Source: JBFAPK01 sp040676675
GTDB lineage: Bacteria > Actinomycetota > Actinomycetes > Mycobacteriales > Micromonosporaceae
NCBI RefSeq assembly: GCF_040676675.1
Contig: NZ_JBFAPK010000008.1
Coordinates: forward strand, 62,001-126,000
Length of the DNA: 64,000 nucleotides
Direction: 5' to 3'
Part shown: piece by piece, positions 25,471 through 35,143 of the stretch
Numbering within the stretch: position 1 is the first letter of the stretch
How the letters are laid out: every line of letters starts with the position of its first letter
Program-made: the position numbers and the translations under genes
Notes under the pieces: model-generated
What the model saw: the letters and a program-made list of their open reading frames with translations, nothing else
Told to the model about the DNA's origin: nothing
Databases searched by the model: none

Positions 25471-26656
25471 TCGCCGTGCCCTCGCCGCCATCGGCCTGAT
25501 GAACCTCGCGCAGCTTCCGGTCGCGATGCGGCAGCTGCTGGTCGTCCTGATCGGACACGAGAACACGGGGAGCTTCGCCACCGCCGGGATCGCCAGCGCG
25601 GCCTGCGGCATCGGGCTGGCGCTCACCGCCCCGGTCGCCGGTCGGCTGCTGGCCCGGCTGGGGGACCGGCCGGTGCTGCTCGCCACCGGGTTCGCGCACC
25701 TTGCCGCGCTGGTCGGACTCGCCCTCGCCACCGAACCGGCCGTCTTCGTGCTGCTCGCCGCGGCCGCGGGCCTCACCACCCCGCCCGCGCTGAGCAGCGG
25801 CCGGTCCCTGCTGCCGGTCCTGGTGCCCGGGCCGGCCCTGACCCGGGCGTACGCCGTCAACGCCATCGGGCAGGAGATCCTCTACGTCGGAGGCCCGCTC
25901 GCGGTGACGCTGAGCCTCACGCTGACCGGACCGAGCGGCGCCCTGCTCGCCTTCGGCGCCATCGGCACGACCGCGCTGGTCGTCAACGCCGCGCTCGTAC
26001 CCGGGCGCGCGCCCGCCGCCACCGACGCCCCCGGGCCCGGACCCCGTACCGGCCGCCCCGCCTTCCGGACGCTGGTCGCCGTGCACTTCGCGTACATGAT
26101 CGCCATCGGCGCGATGTGGGTGCTGGTGCCCGCGTTCGCGGCCGGCGCCGGGCACCCGGACCAGGCCGGTCTGCTCATCACCCTCTGGTCGGTGGGAAGC
26201 CTGGCCGGCGGGCTGCTGCTGGCCGCGCGGGGCCGCCGGGGCGCCCTGGCCACCGGCTACCTGGTGCTGCTCGGGGCGCTGGCCGGCACCTCCCTCGGGC
26301 TGCTGCTGCCCCGTACCGTGCCGCAGCTCGCCGTGGCGATCACGATCTTCGGGCTGGCGTTGGCGCCGTGGCTGGCGGTGACCGACGAGCTGATGGCCCG
26401 GGCCACACCCCCGCCGCACACCGCCGCCGCCTTCGGCTGGTTGCAGACCGCCGGGCAGCTCGGCGTGGCGATCGGCGCGGGCATCAGCGGCCGGATCCAC
26501 GACCGGTACGGCGCGAACGCGGCGTTCCTGCTGGTCTCCGGCGCGCTGCTGACCGCCTTCGGGCTGGCGTTGTACCGTCGCCGGTGGCTGCGTACCGTGA
26601 CCGACCCGGCCCAGCCGCCGACCGTGCCCGCGCCGGCCGAGCCCGTCGGCCGCTGA
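25460..26656 (+). CDS. MFS transporter controlled by divergent MarR
   Basis: The 398-residue membrane protein has 12 predicted helices typical of the major facilitator superfamily, with 'GRLLARLGDRPVLLATG' as the helix 2-3 motif and 'SGRIHDRYGANAAFLL' before the last helices. The GTG start lies within the MarR operator, so the mRNA is probably leaderless; an in-frame ATG at 25499 is the alternative. The divergent, operator-sharing arrangement is the classical layout of an efflux pump induced by its substrate through MarR. Substrate unknown. Confidence 0.85.
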   Translation: MNLPRRALAAIGLMNLAQLPVAMRQLLVVLIGHENTGSFATAGIASAACGIGLALTAPVAGRLLARLGDRPVLLATGFAHLAALVGLALATEPAVFVLLAAAAGLTTPPALSSGRSLLPVLVPGPALTRAYAVNAIGQEILYVGGPLAVTLSLTLTGPSGALLAFGAIGTTALVVNAALVPGRAPAATDAPGPGPRTGRPAFRTLVAVHFAYMIAIGAMWVLVPAFAAGAGHPDQAGLLITLWSVGSLAGGLLLAARGRRGALATGYLVLLGALAGTSLGLLLPRTVPQLAVAITIFGLALAPWLAVTDELMARATPPPHTAAAFGWLQTAGQLGVAIGAGISGRIHDRYGANAAFLLVSGALLTAFGLALYRRRWLRTVTDPAQPPTVPAPAEPVGR

Positions 26657-26682
26657 CCGGCCCGACCCGCGCCCCGGCCGCC

Positions 26683-26706
26683 GGGGTCACCCCGCGAGGT
26701 GACCCC
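26683..26706. terminator. Hairpin at the convergent ends of MFS and ABC genes
   Basis: GGGGTCACC / GGTGACCCC form a perfect 9-bp stem with a 6-nt loop. It overlaps the last codons of the minus-strand ABC gene and lies 27 bp after the MFS stop, so it probably terminates the MFS transcript. Confidence 0.55.
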
Positions 26707-29700
26707 AACGGTCGGCCAACTCGGCCCACGTGCCCCGGGCCACCGCCGTACCGCCGACCAGCACCACCACCAGGTCGGCCTGGGCCAGCGCCGCCCGCTT
26801 GGAGGTCGAGCCGATCACCGTCACGCCGTGCTCGCGCAGCGCCCGCCACAGGTCCAGCTCCGTGGTGACGTCGAGCGCCGAGGAGACGTCGTCGGCGATC
26901 AGCAGCTCGGTACGCGGCGCCAGCGCCCGGGCCAGGGCGAGGCGTTGCAGCTGCCCACCGGAGAGCCGGGTGCCCTTGTGCCCGATCAGCAGGCCCAGCC
27001 CGCCGCCGCTGGCCGCCAGGTCGTGCTCCAGCTGCGCGGTCGCGACCGCGCTGGCCGCGTCCACGTCGTGCCCGAGCCGGATGTTGTCGGAGATCGTCCC
27101 GGAGAGCACCCGGGGGAGCTGGGCGACGTACCCGACCTGGTTCGGCCGCAGGAACAGCTCCGGTTCGGTGATCGGCTGGCCGTTCCAGCGCAGCGCCCCG
27201 CTGTGGTGGACGATCCCGGCGAGCGCCCGCAGCAGCGAGGACTTGCCGGCGCCGACCGGCCCGACCACGAGCACCAGCTGACCGCGCTCCACGGTCAGGT
27301 CGACGTTACGTACCCCGATCGTGCCGTCCTCGTGCACGGCGCCGAACCCGGCCAGCTCCAGCCGGTGCAGCGCGTGCCGTGGCGCCGCGTCGGGGGTCGG
27401 CGCGGTACCCGCCGACAAATCCACCCCCGGCACCGGCGCCGAGTACGCCCCGACGCCGGACATGGCGACCGTACGCCGGGTCCAGACTCGGGCCGAGGGG
27501 AGCTGCGACACCAGCGACGCCGTGGTCCAGGCGAAGAAGCGGGCCGCGCCGAGCGTCGCCACCGCCACCAGGGTCGCCGCCGCCGACAGGCCGCCGGCCA
27601 GGTACAGCGCCCAGACCGCGATCGGCAGCAGCCCGGCGGCGAGCGACGGGGTCGACCGGGACCAGACCATCATCTTGATCTCCCGCCGCTGGCGGTCGCT
27701 GCGTACCCGGTCGAGCCGGGCCAGGTGCGCCAGCACCGGGCGGGTCGCCCCGGCCAGCTTGACCGTACGGGCCGACGAGAGCGACGAGACCAGCGCCGTG
27801 GCGAACGCGGCGCGGGCCGCGACCGTCTTGCGCGCCGAGCGCGCGAGCCGGGGCCCGAACAGGGTCGCGGCCAGGCCCGAGACAAGCATCGTGCCGGCGA
27901 AGAAGAGCGCCGGTACGACCGACCCCGAGACCGCGGTCATCCCGACGAGGATGACCAGGCACATGAACTGGTCGATCAGGTTGTCGGCGAGCACCACCAC
28001 CCGCTCGGTGTCGCCGCCCTGCGCGACCACCTCGGCCGGCGTGTGCGCGCTGACCCGGCGCGGCCCGGTCTGCCCGTGCACCAGGCGAAGGCTGATCCGC
28101 AGCATCTGCCGGACCCACCACTCCGGGAACCAGGTGCCCGTGTAGTACGGCAGCGGCAGCGCCACCAGCAGCCCGAACACGATCCCGGCGGTCGGCCAGA
28201 AGAGGCCGCCGCGGCCGTCCACCAGCTCGGCCCAGAGCCAGGCCAGCAGCGAGCCGTCCAGGCTGAGCAGGGACATGACGGAGAAGACCGCCACCGCGCC
28301 GAGGCCCCACCGGGGGTCGTTCACGGCGAGCCGGAACACCTCCCGCATGGTCCGCGCGGGGGGTGGCTCGGGCAGCGACGGCGGGTCCGCCCTGACCGCC
28401 ACGGTCAGGTCACCGTCCGCCCGCGCCGCCGGCAGCGCCCCGCCGTCGTGTGCCCGGCCGTCGTGGGTACGGTCCGCCGGGTGGGCGCCGCCCTCCCCGT
28501 GGCCCGCCGGCCCGGGTACGAGCACCCCGCCGCCGGCCAGCGCCGCGCCGTCGCCACCGGCCGTGGAGCCGGTGCCGCCCGGTTCGAGCGTCTCCGGCTC
28601 CGGCCAGGCCGTCGCCAGGTCCGGTTCGGCCAGGGCGAGGGCGTCCGGGTCGGCCACGGCGAGCCCGCCGCCGGTACCGCGCTCGATGCTGCCCGGCGCC
28701 GCGCCCCGTGCCTCGGCCCGGCCCGGTACGCCGGCCCCGATCGGCGTACCGCCGACCGCGGCGCCACTCGTCGCGGTGCCGCCGACCGTCGTGCCGGTCG
28801 TCACCGCGGCGCCGGTCGGCGCGGTGTCGGTGACGAGCGTGCCGGTCGCCGTCGCCGTCGTCGTGGCGTCGCCGTCCGGCGTACCCGCCTCGACGGCCGT
28901 GCGGCCCTGGCTGGTGGCGAGCAGCCGCGCGAACCGGCGCGACTCGCGCAGCGGACCTGCCTCCAGCACCGCGCCGTCGGCCAGCACCACGACTTCGTCG
29001 CAGCGCCGCACCGACGAGAGCCGGTGCGCGATGACGATGCCGATCCGGTCGCGCAGCAGCCGTTCGGTGGCCCGCTGTACCCGGGACTCGGTGACCGGGT
29101 CCAGTCGCGCGGTCGCCTCGTCGAGGATCACCACGTGCGGGTCGCGTACCAGGATCCGGGCGAACGCGACGAGCTGTTCCTGCCCGGCGCTCAGCACGTG
29201 CCCGCCGTCGCCGAGCCGGGTCTCCAGCCCCTCCGGCAGACTCGCCACCCAGGACTCCAGCCCCAGTTCCCGTACCGCGCGGGCGGCCGGTTCGAGCAGC
29301 TCCGGATCGAACAGGGCGATGTTCTCGGCGAGCGTGCCGGCGAGGATCTCGGTGCGCTGCGGCACGACGGCGACCCAGCGGCGCAGCCCTTCGAGGTCGA
29401 CGTCGACCAGGTCCGTGCCGCCGAGGAAGACCGCGCCGCGCGGCACGTCGACGGCGCGGGTGAGGATCTTGGCGAGGGTGGACTTGCCGGAGCCGGTCCG
29501 CCCGATCAGCGCGTACGAGCGACCCCGGGCGAAGGTCAGGCTCACGTCCCGCAGGGCCGCCCGGCGCCCGCCCTCGGGATCGTGGGTGGAGTAGGCGAAG
29601 GTGAGGTTCCGGACGAGCAGGTCCCCGTCGGTGGGGTCCGCCCCGCCGGAGGGCTCCTGCCGGGCGCCGCGCAGCAGCTGCACCCGGGCCCAGGCGCCGA

Positions 29701-30574
29701 GGGCGTACTGCAGCTCCGGCAGCATCCGGCTGAGCCCCTCGACCGTGGCGCCGAAGGCGAGGACGAGCAGCCAGACCGCGGTGAGCCGGGCCCCGTCGAT
29801 CCGGCCGGTGGCCAGCGCCCAGACCCCGCCGACCACCACCGCCGCGATCCCGGCCCGCATCACCCCGGTGGCGGTGGTGGTGATCGAGGCCGACATCGCC
29901 CAGACCCGGCGGCCCCGCGCCAGCACCTCGCTGGCCCGGCGGGCATAGAGCTTCAACACGTACGGCCGGGCCAGGCTGGTACGCACGTCGTCCTGCCCGT
30001 GGATGGCCTCCTCCATCACCGCGGCGAGGTCGGACCAGGACTCCTCCTCGGCCATCCGGGCCGGGCCGATCTTCCTGGTCCGGCCGGCCAGCCCGACGGC
30101 GAGCAGCCCGGCCAGCAACAGCATCCCCACCCCGGCCGGCCACCAGAGCGCGAGCGCGATGGCGATCGAGAGCACGCCCATGGTCAGCGACTGGGCGATC
30201 CGTACGCCGTGGCCGCGCAACTCGGAGGCGACCTGGTACACGTCGTTGTCGATCCGGTCGAGCAGTTCGCCGACCGGCGTGGTCTCCAGCGTCGGCAGGT
30301 CCTGCCCGAGGGCGACCCGGCAGAGCCGCCGCCGCACGTCGGCGGACCAGTCGGCGGTCAGCCCGGCGGTGATCAGGCCGACCGCGAGGTCCGTGAGGAC
30401 GGCCGCGATCAGCGCGGCGGCCAGCGCCGCGAACATCACGAGCGAGCGGTGCACGAGCACCGCACCGGCCAGCGCGGCGGCGGCGGACTGGCCGGCCGCG
30501 CCCAGGGCGATCAGCCCGGCGACGGTCGCGGTGCGACGCGGCGAGGTGGTCCACAGGTCGTGGAGCAGACGCAT
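26687..30574 (-). CDS. Fused ABC exporter, TMD-NBD-TMD-NBD, with degenerate second NBD
   Basis: The 1295-residue protein carries two complete half-transporters. The first has membrane helices to ~300, then Walker A GRTGSGKST (~358), signature LSAGQ, Walker B VVILDEATARLD and switch His in IAHRLSS. An ~180-residue low-complexity Ala/Gly/Thr/Pro linker (~560-745) follows. The second half has Walker A GPVGAGKSS (~1130) and signature LSGGQLQRLALARAL, but Walker B reads LLIADDVSSALD (Asp where the catalytic Glu is expected) and the switch region is 'VIGSTSKRAAL' without His. The second composite site is therefore probably non-hydrolytic, as in asymmetric exporters. ATG 30574 follows GGGGGA. Substrate unknown; a drug or lipid is likely. 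Confidence 0.88.
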   Translation of the reverse strand: MRLLHDLWTTSPRRTATVAGLIALGAAGQSAAAALAGAVLVHRSLVMFAALAAALIAAVLTDLAVGLITAGLTADWSADVRRRLCRVALGQDLPTLETTPVGELLDRIDNDVYQVASELRGHGVRIAQSLTMGVLSIAIALALWWPAGVGMLLLAGLLAVGLAGRTRKIGPARMAEEESWSDLAAVMEEAIHGQDDVRTSLARPYVLKLYARRASEVLARGRRVWAMSASITTTATGVMRAGIAAVVVGGVWALATGRIDGARLTAVWLLVLAFGATVEGLSRMLPELQYALGAWARVQLLRGARQEPSGGADPTDGDLLVRNLTFAYSTHDPEGGRRAALRDVSLTFARGRSYALIGRTGSGKSTLAKILTRAVDVPRGAVFLGGTDLVDVDLEGLRRWVAVVPQRTEILAGTLAENIALFDPELLEPAARAVRELGLESWVASLPEGLETRLGDGGHVLSAGQEQLVAFARILVRDPHVVILDEATARLDPVTESRVQRATERLLRDRIGIVIAHRLSSVRRCDEVVVLADGAVLEAGPLRESRRFARLLATSQGRTAVEAGTPDGDATTTATATGTLVTDTAPTGAAVTTGTTVGGTATSGAAVGGTPIGAGVPGRAEARGAAPGSIERGTGGGLAVADPDALALAEPDLATAWPEPETLEPGGTGSTAGGDGAALAGGGVLVPGPAGHGEGGAHPADRTHDGRAHDGGALPAARADGDLTVAVRADPPSLPEPPPARTMREVFRLAVNDPRWGLGAVAVFSVMSLLSLDGSLLAWLWAELVDGRGGLFWPTAGIVFGLLVALPLPYYTGTWFPEWWVRQMLRISLRLVHGQTGPRRVSAHTPAEVVAQGGDTERVVVLADNLIDQFMCLVILVGMTAVSGSVVPALFFAGTMLVSGLAATLFGPRLARSARKTVAARAAFATALVSSLSSARTVKLAGATRPVLAHLARLDRVRSDRQRREIKMMVWSRSTPSLAAGLLPIAVWALYLAGGLSAAATLVAVATLGAARFFAWTTASLVSQLPSARVWTRRTVAMSGVGAYSAPVPGVDLSAGTAPTPDAAPRHALHRLELAGFGAVHEDGTIGVRNVDLTVERGQLVLVVGPVGAGKSSLLRALAGIVHHSGALRWNGQPITEPELFLRPNQVGYVAQLPRVLSGTISDNIRLGHDVDAASAVATAQLEHDLAASGGGLGLLIGHKGTRLSGGQLQRLALARALAPRTELLIADDVSSALDVTTELDLWRALREHGVTVIGSTSKRAALAQADLVVVLVGGTAVARGTWAELADRWGHLAG

Positions 30575-30674
30575 GGGAGATCCCCCGGGCGTAGTGGGCG
30601 GGTCTCCACCCTCCCGTGGACGCCGGGATCGTTTCAACGCAATTACGGTACGTGCACCCCCGCGGGTGCCTCCG

Positions 30675-30732
30675 CGATCTAGGGCAAATCCTCGTGGATG
30701 GATCTCCATCCACGAGGATTTGCCCTAGATCG
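30675..30732. repeat. Long palindromic intergenic repeat, copy 1
   Basis: Two perfect 27-bp arms (CGATCTAGGGCAAATCCTCG... and complement) surround a 4-nt loop, 11 bp after the UvrA-like stop codon and 100 bp before the ABC exporter start. Related copies occur at 44837 and 50931. It probably terminates the upstream transcript. Confidence 0.85.
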
Positions 30733-30743
30733 ACGAGTGCTGG

Positions 30744-33014
30744 TCAGGCGAGGTACGCGCGCAGGTGCCGGGCGGTCAGCGACTCGCCGCGCTCGACCAG
30801 CTCGGCCGGCGTACCGGTGAAGACCACCCGGCCGCCGTCGTGCCCCGCGCCGGGGCCCAGGTCGACGATCCAGTCGGCGTGCGCCATCACGGCCTGGTGG
30901 TGCTCGATGACGATCACCGTGTTGCCGGCGTCGACCAGCCGGTCCAGCAGCCCGAGGAGCTGGTCCACGTCGGCGAGGTGCAGCCCGGTGGTGGGCTCGT
31001 CCAGCACGTAGGTCGCGGCCTTCTCGGCCATGTGGATGGCGAGCTTGAGCCGCTGCCGCTCGCCGCCGGAGAGCGTGGTGAGCGGCTGGCCGAGCCCGAG
31101 GTAGCCGAGCCCGACGTCGGCGAGCCGGTCGAGGATGACCCGGGCCTGACCCGACGGGAAGAAGTCCCGGGCCTCGGCGACCGACATCGCCAACACCTCG
31201 CTGATGTTCCGGCCGCGCAGCCGGTACGTGAGCACCTCGGGCGTGAACCGCCGGCCCTCGCACTGCTCGCAGACCGAGGCCACCCCGGCCATCATGGCCA
31301 GGTCGGTGTAGACCAGGCCGATCCCCTTGCAGTTCGGGCAGGCGCCCTCGGAGTTGGCGCTGAACAGTGCGGCCTTGACCCCGTTGGCCTTCGCGAAGGC
31401 GGTCCGGATCGGGTCCAGCAGGCCGGTGTAGGTGGCCGGGTTGCTGCGGCGGGAGCCGCGGATGGGCGACTGGTCGGCCACCACCACGCCGTCGCGGCGC
31501 GGCAGGCAGCCGTGGATCAGGGAGCTCTTGCCCGAGCCGGCGACCCCGGTGACCACGGTCAGTACGCCCAGCGGGATGTCCACGTCGACGTCCCGGAGGT
31601 TGTGCAGGTTGGCGCCCCGGATCGGGAGCTGCCCGGTGGGCTGCCGGAACCGCTCCCGCAGCCGGATCCGGTGGTCCAGGTACCGCCCGGTCAGCGTCCC
31701 CGAGGCGCGCAGCCCGGCGACGTCGCCGGCGAAGCAGAGCTGGCCGCCGGCCGGTCCGGCGCCCGGACCGAGGTCGACCACGTGGTCGGCGATCTCGATG
31801 GTCTCGGGCTTGTGCTCGACCACCAGCACCGTGTTGCCCTTGTCCCGCAGCCGCAGCAGCAGGTCGTTCATCCGCTGGATGTCGTGCGGGTGCAGGCCGA
31901 CCGTGGGCTCGTCGAAGACGTACGTGACGTCGGTGAGGCTGGAACCGAGGTGCCGGACCATCTTCACCCGCTGGGCCTCGCCGCCGGAGAGCGTGGCCGA
32001 CTCGCGGTCCAGGCTCAGATAGCCGAGACCGATCTCGACCAGTGAGTCCAGCGTCTCCGACAGGGTGCTCACGAGCGGCTTCACCGACGGGTCGGTGATC
32101 CGGCGGACGAACTCGGCGAGGTCGCTGATCTGCATGGCCGAGCACTCGGCGATGTTCCTCCCGTCGATGCGGGCGGAGAGCGCGGCCGGGTTGAGCCGGG
32201 TGCCGGCGCACTCCGGGCACCGGGTGAAGGTGACCGCCCGGTCCACGAACGCCCGGACGTGCGGCTGCATCGACTCCCGGTCCTTGGCCAGGAAGGTCCG
32301 CCGCACCTTCACCACGAGCCCCTCGTACGTGGTGTTGATGCCGGACTGCTTGACCTTGGTGGCGGGCTTGTGCAGGAAGTCCTGCCACTGCTCCGGGGTG
32401 TAGTCGCGCAGCTTCACGTCCGGGTCGAAGAAGCCGGACTGGGCGATGACCTGCCAGTACCAGGAGCCGACCGCGAAGTTCGGTACCGTGATCGCGCCCT
32501 CGTTGAGCGAGCGGTCGACGTCCACGAGCTGGCCGACGTCGATGTCCGAGATCCGGCCGAGCCCCTCGCAGCGCGGGCACATCCCCTCGGCGCTGTTGAA
32601 GCTGAACGCGGTCGAGGTGCCGACGTGCGGGGTACCGACGCGGCTGAAGACGATCCGCAACATCGTGTACGCGTCGGTGGCGGTACCGACCGTGGAGCGG
32701 GAGTTGGCGCCCATCCGCTCCTGGTCCACCACGATGGCGGCGCTGAGGTTGCGCAGCGCGTCGACGTCGGGCCGGCCGAGGCTCGGCATGAACGACTGGA
32801 TGAAGGCCGTGTAGGTCTCGTTGATCAGGCGCTGCGACTCGGCCGCGATCGTGCCGAAGACCAGGGAGGACTTCCCCGATCCGGAGACCCCGGTGAAGAC
32901 CGTGAGCCGGCGCTTCGGTATGTCGAGCGAGACGTTGGCGAGGTTGTTCTCCCGGGCGCCGCGCACCTCGATCACGTCGTGACTGTCCGCCGCGGACCAC
33001 CGTCCGGTAGCCAT
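30744..33014 (-). CDS. UvrA paralogue (UvrA2/DrrC-like ABC ATPase)
   Basis: The 756-residue protein has two UvrA-type ATPase modules: Walker A GVSGSGKSS (~residue 42) and GVAGSGKSS (~500), two LSGGE signatures (SGGEAQRVKMVRHLG, SGGERQRLKLA), two Walker B regions (VFDEPTVGLHP, VLDEPTTGLH) and CxxC zinc modules (CPRCEG, CPECAGTRL, CPNCKG, CEQCEG). It is ~190 residues shorter than housekeeping UvrA, lacking most of the UvrB-binding/insertion region, as in UvrA2 and the DrrC drug-resistance proteins. A role in drug or DNA-damage tolerance is inferred. ATG 33014 follows GGGGGAA. Confidence 0.9.
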   Translation of the reverse strand: MATGRWSAADSHDVIEVRGARENNLANVSLDIPKRRLTVFTGVSGSGKSSLVFGTIAAESQRLINETYTAFIQSFMPSLGRPDVDALRNLSAAIVVDQERMGANSRSTVGTATDAYTMLRIVFSRVGTPHVGTSTAFSFNSAEGMCPRCEGLGRISDIDVGQLVDVDRSLNEGAITVPNFAVGSWYWQVIAQSGFFDPDVKLRDYTPEQWQDFLHKPATKVKQSGINTTYEGLVVKVRRTFLAKDRESMQPHVRAFVDRAVTFTRCPECAGTRLNPAALSARIDGRNIAECSAMQISDLAEFVRRITDPSVKPLVSTLSETLDSLVEIGLGYLSLDRESATLSGGEAQRVKMVRHLGSSLTDVTYVFDEPTVGLHPHDIQRMNDLLLRLRDKGNTVLVVEHKPETIEIADHVVDLGPGAGPAGGQLCFAGDVAGLRASGTLTGRYLDHRIRLRERFRQPTGQLPIRGANLHNLRDVDVDIPLGVLTVVTGVAGSGKSSLIHGCLPRRDGVVVADQSPIRGSRRSNPATYTGLLDPIRTAFAKANGVKAALFSANSEGACPNCKGIGLVYTDLAMMAGVASVCEQCEGRRFTPEVLTYRLRGRNISEVLAMSVAEARDFFPSGQARVILDRLADVGLGYLGLGQPLTTLSGGERQRLKLAIHMAEKAATYVLDEPTTGLHLADVDQLLGLLDRLVDAGNTVIVIEHHQAVMAHADWIVDLGPGAGHDGGRVVFTGTPAELVERGESLTARHLRAYLA

Positions 33015-33137
33015 GTTTCCCCCGATCTCCGTACAGCGTAAAGAGTTGGCGGGGTAAAGCTACCGCACGCCGCGCCGACTGCCGGGCCACGCCCGACCCG
33101 CCGGCCGCGGAGATTGGCCCCGGCGTACGCCCGGTCG

Positions 33138-33938
33138 TCAGCCCTGGCCCGAGCCCGGCTCGGAGAGCCTGCGGTGCAGCTGGGCCTTGACCTGGTCCGG
33201 CGTGATTTTCGAGGCTCCGGTCAGCAGGCGGTTCACCAGCGAACCGGCGACCACGTGGTCGCGCCCCTTCGCCAGCGCCTCGAAGCCCTGCCGGGCGACC
33301 TCGGCCGGGTCGTCCTTGCGGCCCGAGCCGGCCCGGGTGTCCAGCATGTCGGCCCGCTCGAAGAACCGCGTGTCGGTGACGCCCGGCATCAGCGCGGTCA
33401 CGGTGACGCCGGTGTCCTTCAGCTCGTTGGCCAGCGCCTGCGAGAAGGACTGGAGGAAGGACTTGGAGGCGGCGTAGACGGCCTCGAACGGTCCGGGCTG
33501 CGCGGCGGCGATCGACGACGTGAACAGGATCCCGCCCGTACCGCGCTCGACCATCTCCTGCACGCAGCGCTTGGCCAGGTGCACCGCCGAGCGTACGTTC
33601 AGGTCGACGATGTTCAGCTCGGCCGCGAGGTCGGTACGGGCGAACGGGCCGCCCACGCCGACCCCGGCGTTGATCGCTACGGCGTCCAGCGGGCGGTTCA
33701 GCGAGCGGATCCGCTGGTACAGCCGCTCCACGCCGTCGTAGCTGGCCAGGTCCACCTGGACGGGCTCGACCCGGGCGCCCGACGCCGCGAGCGCGCGGGC
33801 GAGGTCGGTGATCCCGGCGTCCTCGGCCGCGACCACCACGTCGTAGCCGTGCTCGGCGAACTGCCGGGCGAGTTCGTAGCCGATGCCGCTGGAGGCACCG
33901 GTGATCGCGGCCAGCGGCCGGTCGGTCGGGTTCACCAT
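33138..33938 (-). CDS. Short-chain dehydrogenase/reductase
   Basis: The 266-residue classical SDR has the cofactor motif TGASSGIG at residues ~14-21, 'NAG' in 'AINAGVG' (~90), the catalytic Ser in 'FTSSIAAA' (~140) and YxxxK in 'YAASK' (~154). The Ala-Glu-Asp after the second beta strand ('VVAAEDAG') suggests NAD preference, though this is weak evidence. The C-terminal ~30 residues are helical and Arg-rich. It follows the UvrA-like gene's upstream region by 123 bp in the same direction and is probably separately transcribed. Substrate unknown. Confidence 0.88.
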   Translation of the reverse strand: MVNPTDRPLAAITGASSGIGYELARQFAEHGYDVVVAAEDAGITDLARALAASGARVEPVQVDLASYDGVERLYQRIRSLNRPLDAVAINAGVGVGGPFARTDLAAELNIVDLNVRSAVHLAKRCVQEMVERGTGGILFTSSIAAAQPGPFEAVYAASKSFLQSFSQALANELKDTGVTVTALMPGVTDTRFFERADMLDTRAGSGRKDDPAEVARQGFEALAKGRDHVVAGSLVNRLLTGASKITPDQVKAQLHRRLSEPGSGQG

Positions 33939-34054
33939 GGGGCTCTCCTCTCCCGCTCCGCCCCTATGGGTGCCCCCTGTCGTGCCGCCCTAACACCGAC
34001 CGGGCGGAATCTCCGCACCGACCGCCACCCGACCGGGTGGGACCGCGCCGGCCC

Positions 34055-34118
34055 GACCGGGCGCGGTCAGGCCACCACCCGGTCGGCGCCGCCCGCCGCG
34101 ACCGGGCGCGGTCAGGCC
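34055..34118. repeat. 19-bp direct repeat spanning the DppF stop codon
   Basis: GACCGGGCGCGGTCAGGCC occurs at 34055-34073 and 34100-34118; the second copy contains the TGA stop of the minus-strand ABC gene, so the gene end has been copied 45 bp downstream. Confidence 0.7.
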
Positions 34119-35143
34119 GCCTCGGCGGGCGCGGCCCGGGACTCCTCGGCGAAGTGGCAGGCCACCACCTGGTCGGCGGCGCCGTCCGGCCCGGTGTCGA
34201 TGGTCCGCAGCACCGGCTGCTCCCGCGCGCAGCGCTCCCGGGCGAGCCGGCACCGGGTGTGGAACCGGCAGCCGGCCGGCGGGGCGGTCGGGCTGGGCGG
34301 GTCGCCGGCGAGCCGGATCCGGTCGGTCAGCCGGCGCCGGGTACGGTCCACCACCGGCGAGGCGGAGAGCAGCGCCTGGGTGTACGGGTGCGCGGGCGCG
34401 TCGTACACGGTGGTGGTCTCCCCGATCTCGGCGAGCCGGCCGAGGTACATCACCGCGGTCCGGTCCGAGACGTGCCGCACCACCGACAGGTCGTGCGCGA
34501 TGAAGACCAGCGCGATCCCCATCCGCCGTTGCAGGTCGCGCAGCAGGTTGACCACCTGGGCCTGCACCGACATGTCCAGCGCGGAGACCGGCTCGTCGCA
34601 GACCAGCACCTCCGGGTCGAGGGCGAGCGCGCGGGCGATGCCGATGCGCTGGCGCTGCCCGCCGGAGAACTGGTGCGGGTAGCGGTGCATCAGCTCCGGG
34701 GCCAGGTTGACCAGGGAGAGCAGCTCGGCGACCCGGTCGCGGCGGGCCGCCCCGCCGGTGACCCGGCGGTGCACCATCAGCGGCTCGGAGACCAGGTCGA
34801 GCACGTTCATCCGCGGGTCCAGCGAGGTGTACGGGTCCTGGAAGACCATCTGTACCCGCTGGTGCATCCGCCGCCGCTCGCGTCCCCGGGCCCGGGTGAC
34901 GTCCACCCCGGCGACCTCGATCCGGCCCGAGTCGGGGCGCTCCAGCCCGACGAGCATCCGGGCCAGCGTCGACTTGCCGCAGCCGGACTCGCCGACGATG
35001 CCGAGCGACTCGCCGGCGCGCAGCCGCAGGCTGACCCCGTCCACGGCGCTGACCCGGGCCCGGTGTCCGCCGGCCCGTCCCGTGCGGTACGTCTTGTGCA
35101 GGTCACGCGCGTCGAGCACCAGCTCACCCGATGACGGCGGCAT
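34112..35143 (-). CDS. Peptide ABC transporter ATPase, DppF/OppF-type
   Basis: The 343-residue ATPase has Walker A GESGCGKST, signature FSGGQRQRIGIARALA, Walker B EVLVCDEPVSALD and 'IAHDLSVV'. The C-terminal OppD/F extension contains the Cys-bearing 'GCRFHTRCRLARERC' motif (iron-sulfur-like cysteine pattern of this subfamily). It overlaps the DppD gene by 20 bp. It should power uptake through the permeases encoded by the divergent operon starting at 36458, which has no ATPase of its own. Confidence 0.93.
   Translation of the reverse strand: MPPSSGELVLDARDLHKTYRTGRAGGHRARVSAVDGVSLRLRAGESLGIVGESGCGKSTLARMLVGLERPDSGRIEVAGVDVTRARGRERRRMHQRVQMVFQDPYTSLDPRMNVLDLVSEPLMVHRRVTGGAARRDRVAELLSLVNLAPELMHRYPHQFSGGQRQRIGIARALALDPEVLVCDEPVSALDMSVQAQVVNLLRDLQRRMGIALVFIAHDLSVVRHVSDRTAVMYLGRLAEIGETTTVYDAPAHPYTQALLSASPVVDRTRRRLTDRIRLAGDPPSPTAPPAGCRFHTRCRLARERCAREQPVLRTIDTGPDGAADQVVACHFAEESRAAPAEAA

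Noticed and set aside
26699..30682. ~1300-codon open frame opposite the ABC exporter
   Set aside because: It is antisense to a gene with clear ABC motifs; its composition (Arg, Gly, Pro, His runs) is the usual high-GC shadow.
33138..33938. SDR as part of the UvrA-like operon
   Set aside because: The genes are separated by 123 bp and have separate ribosome sites; no evidence of coupling.
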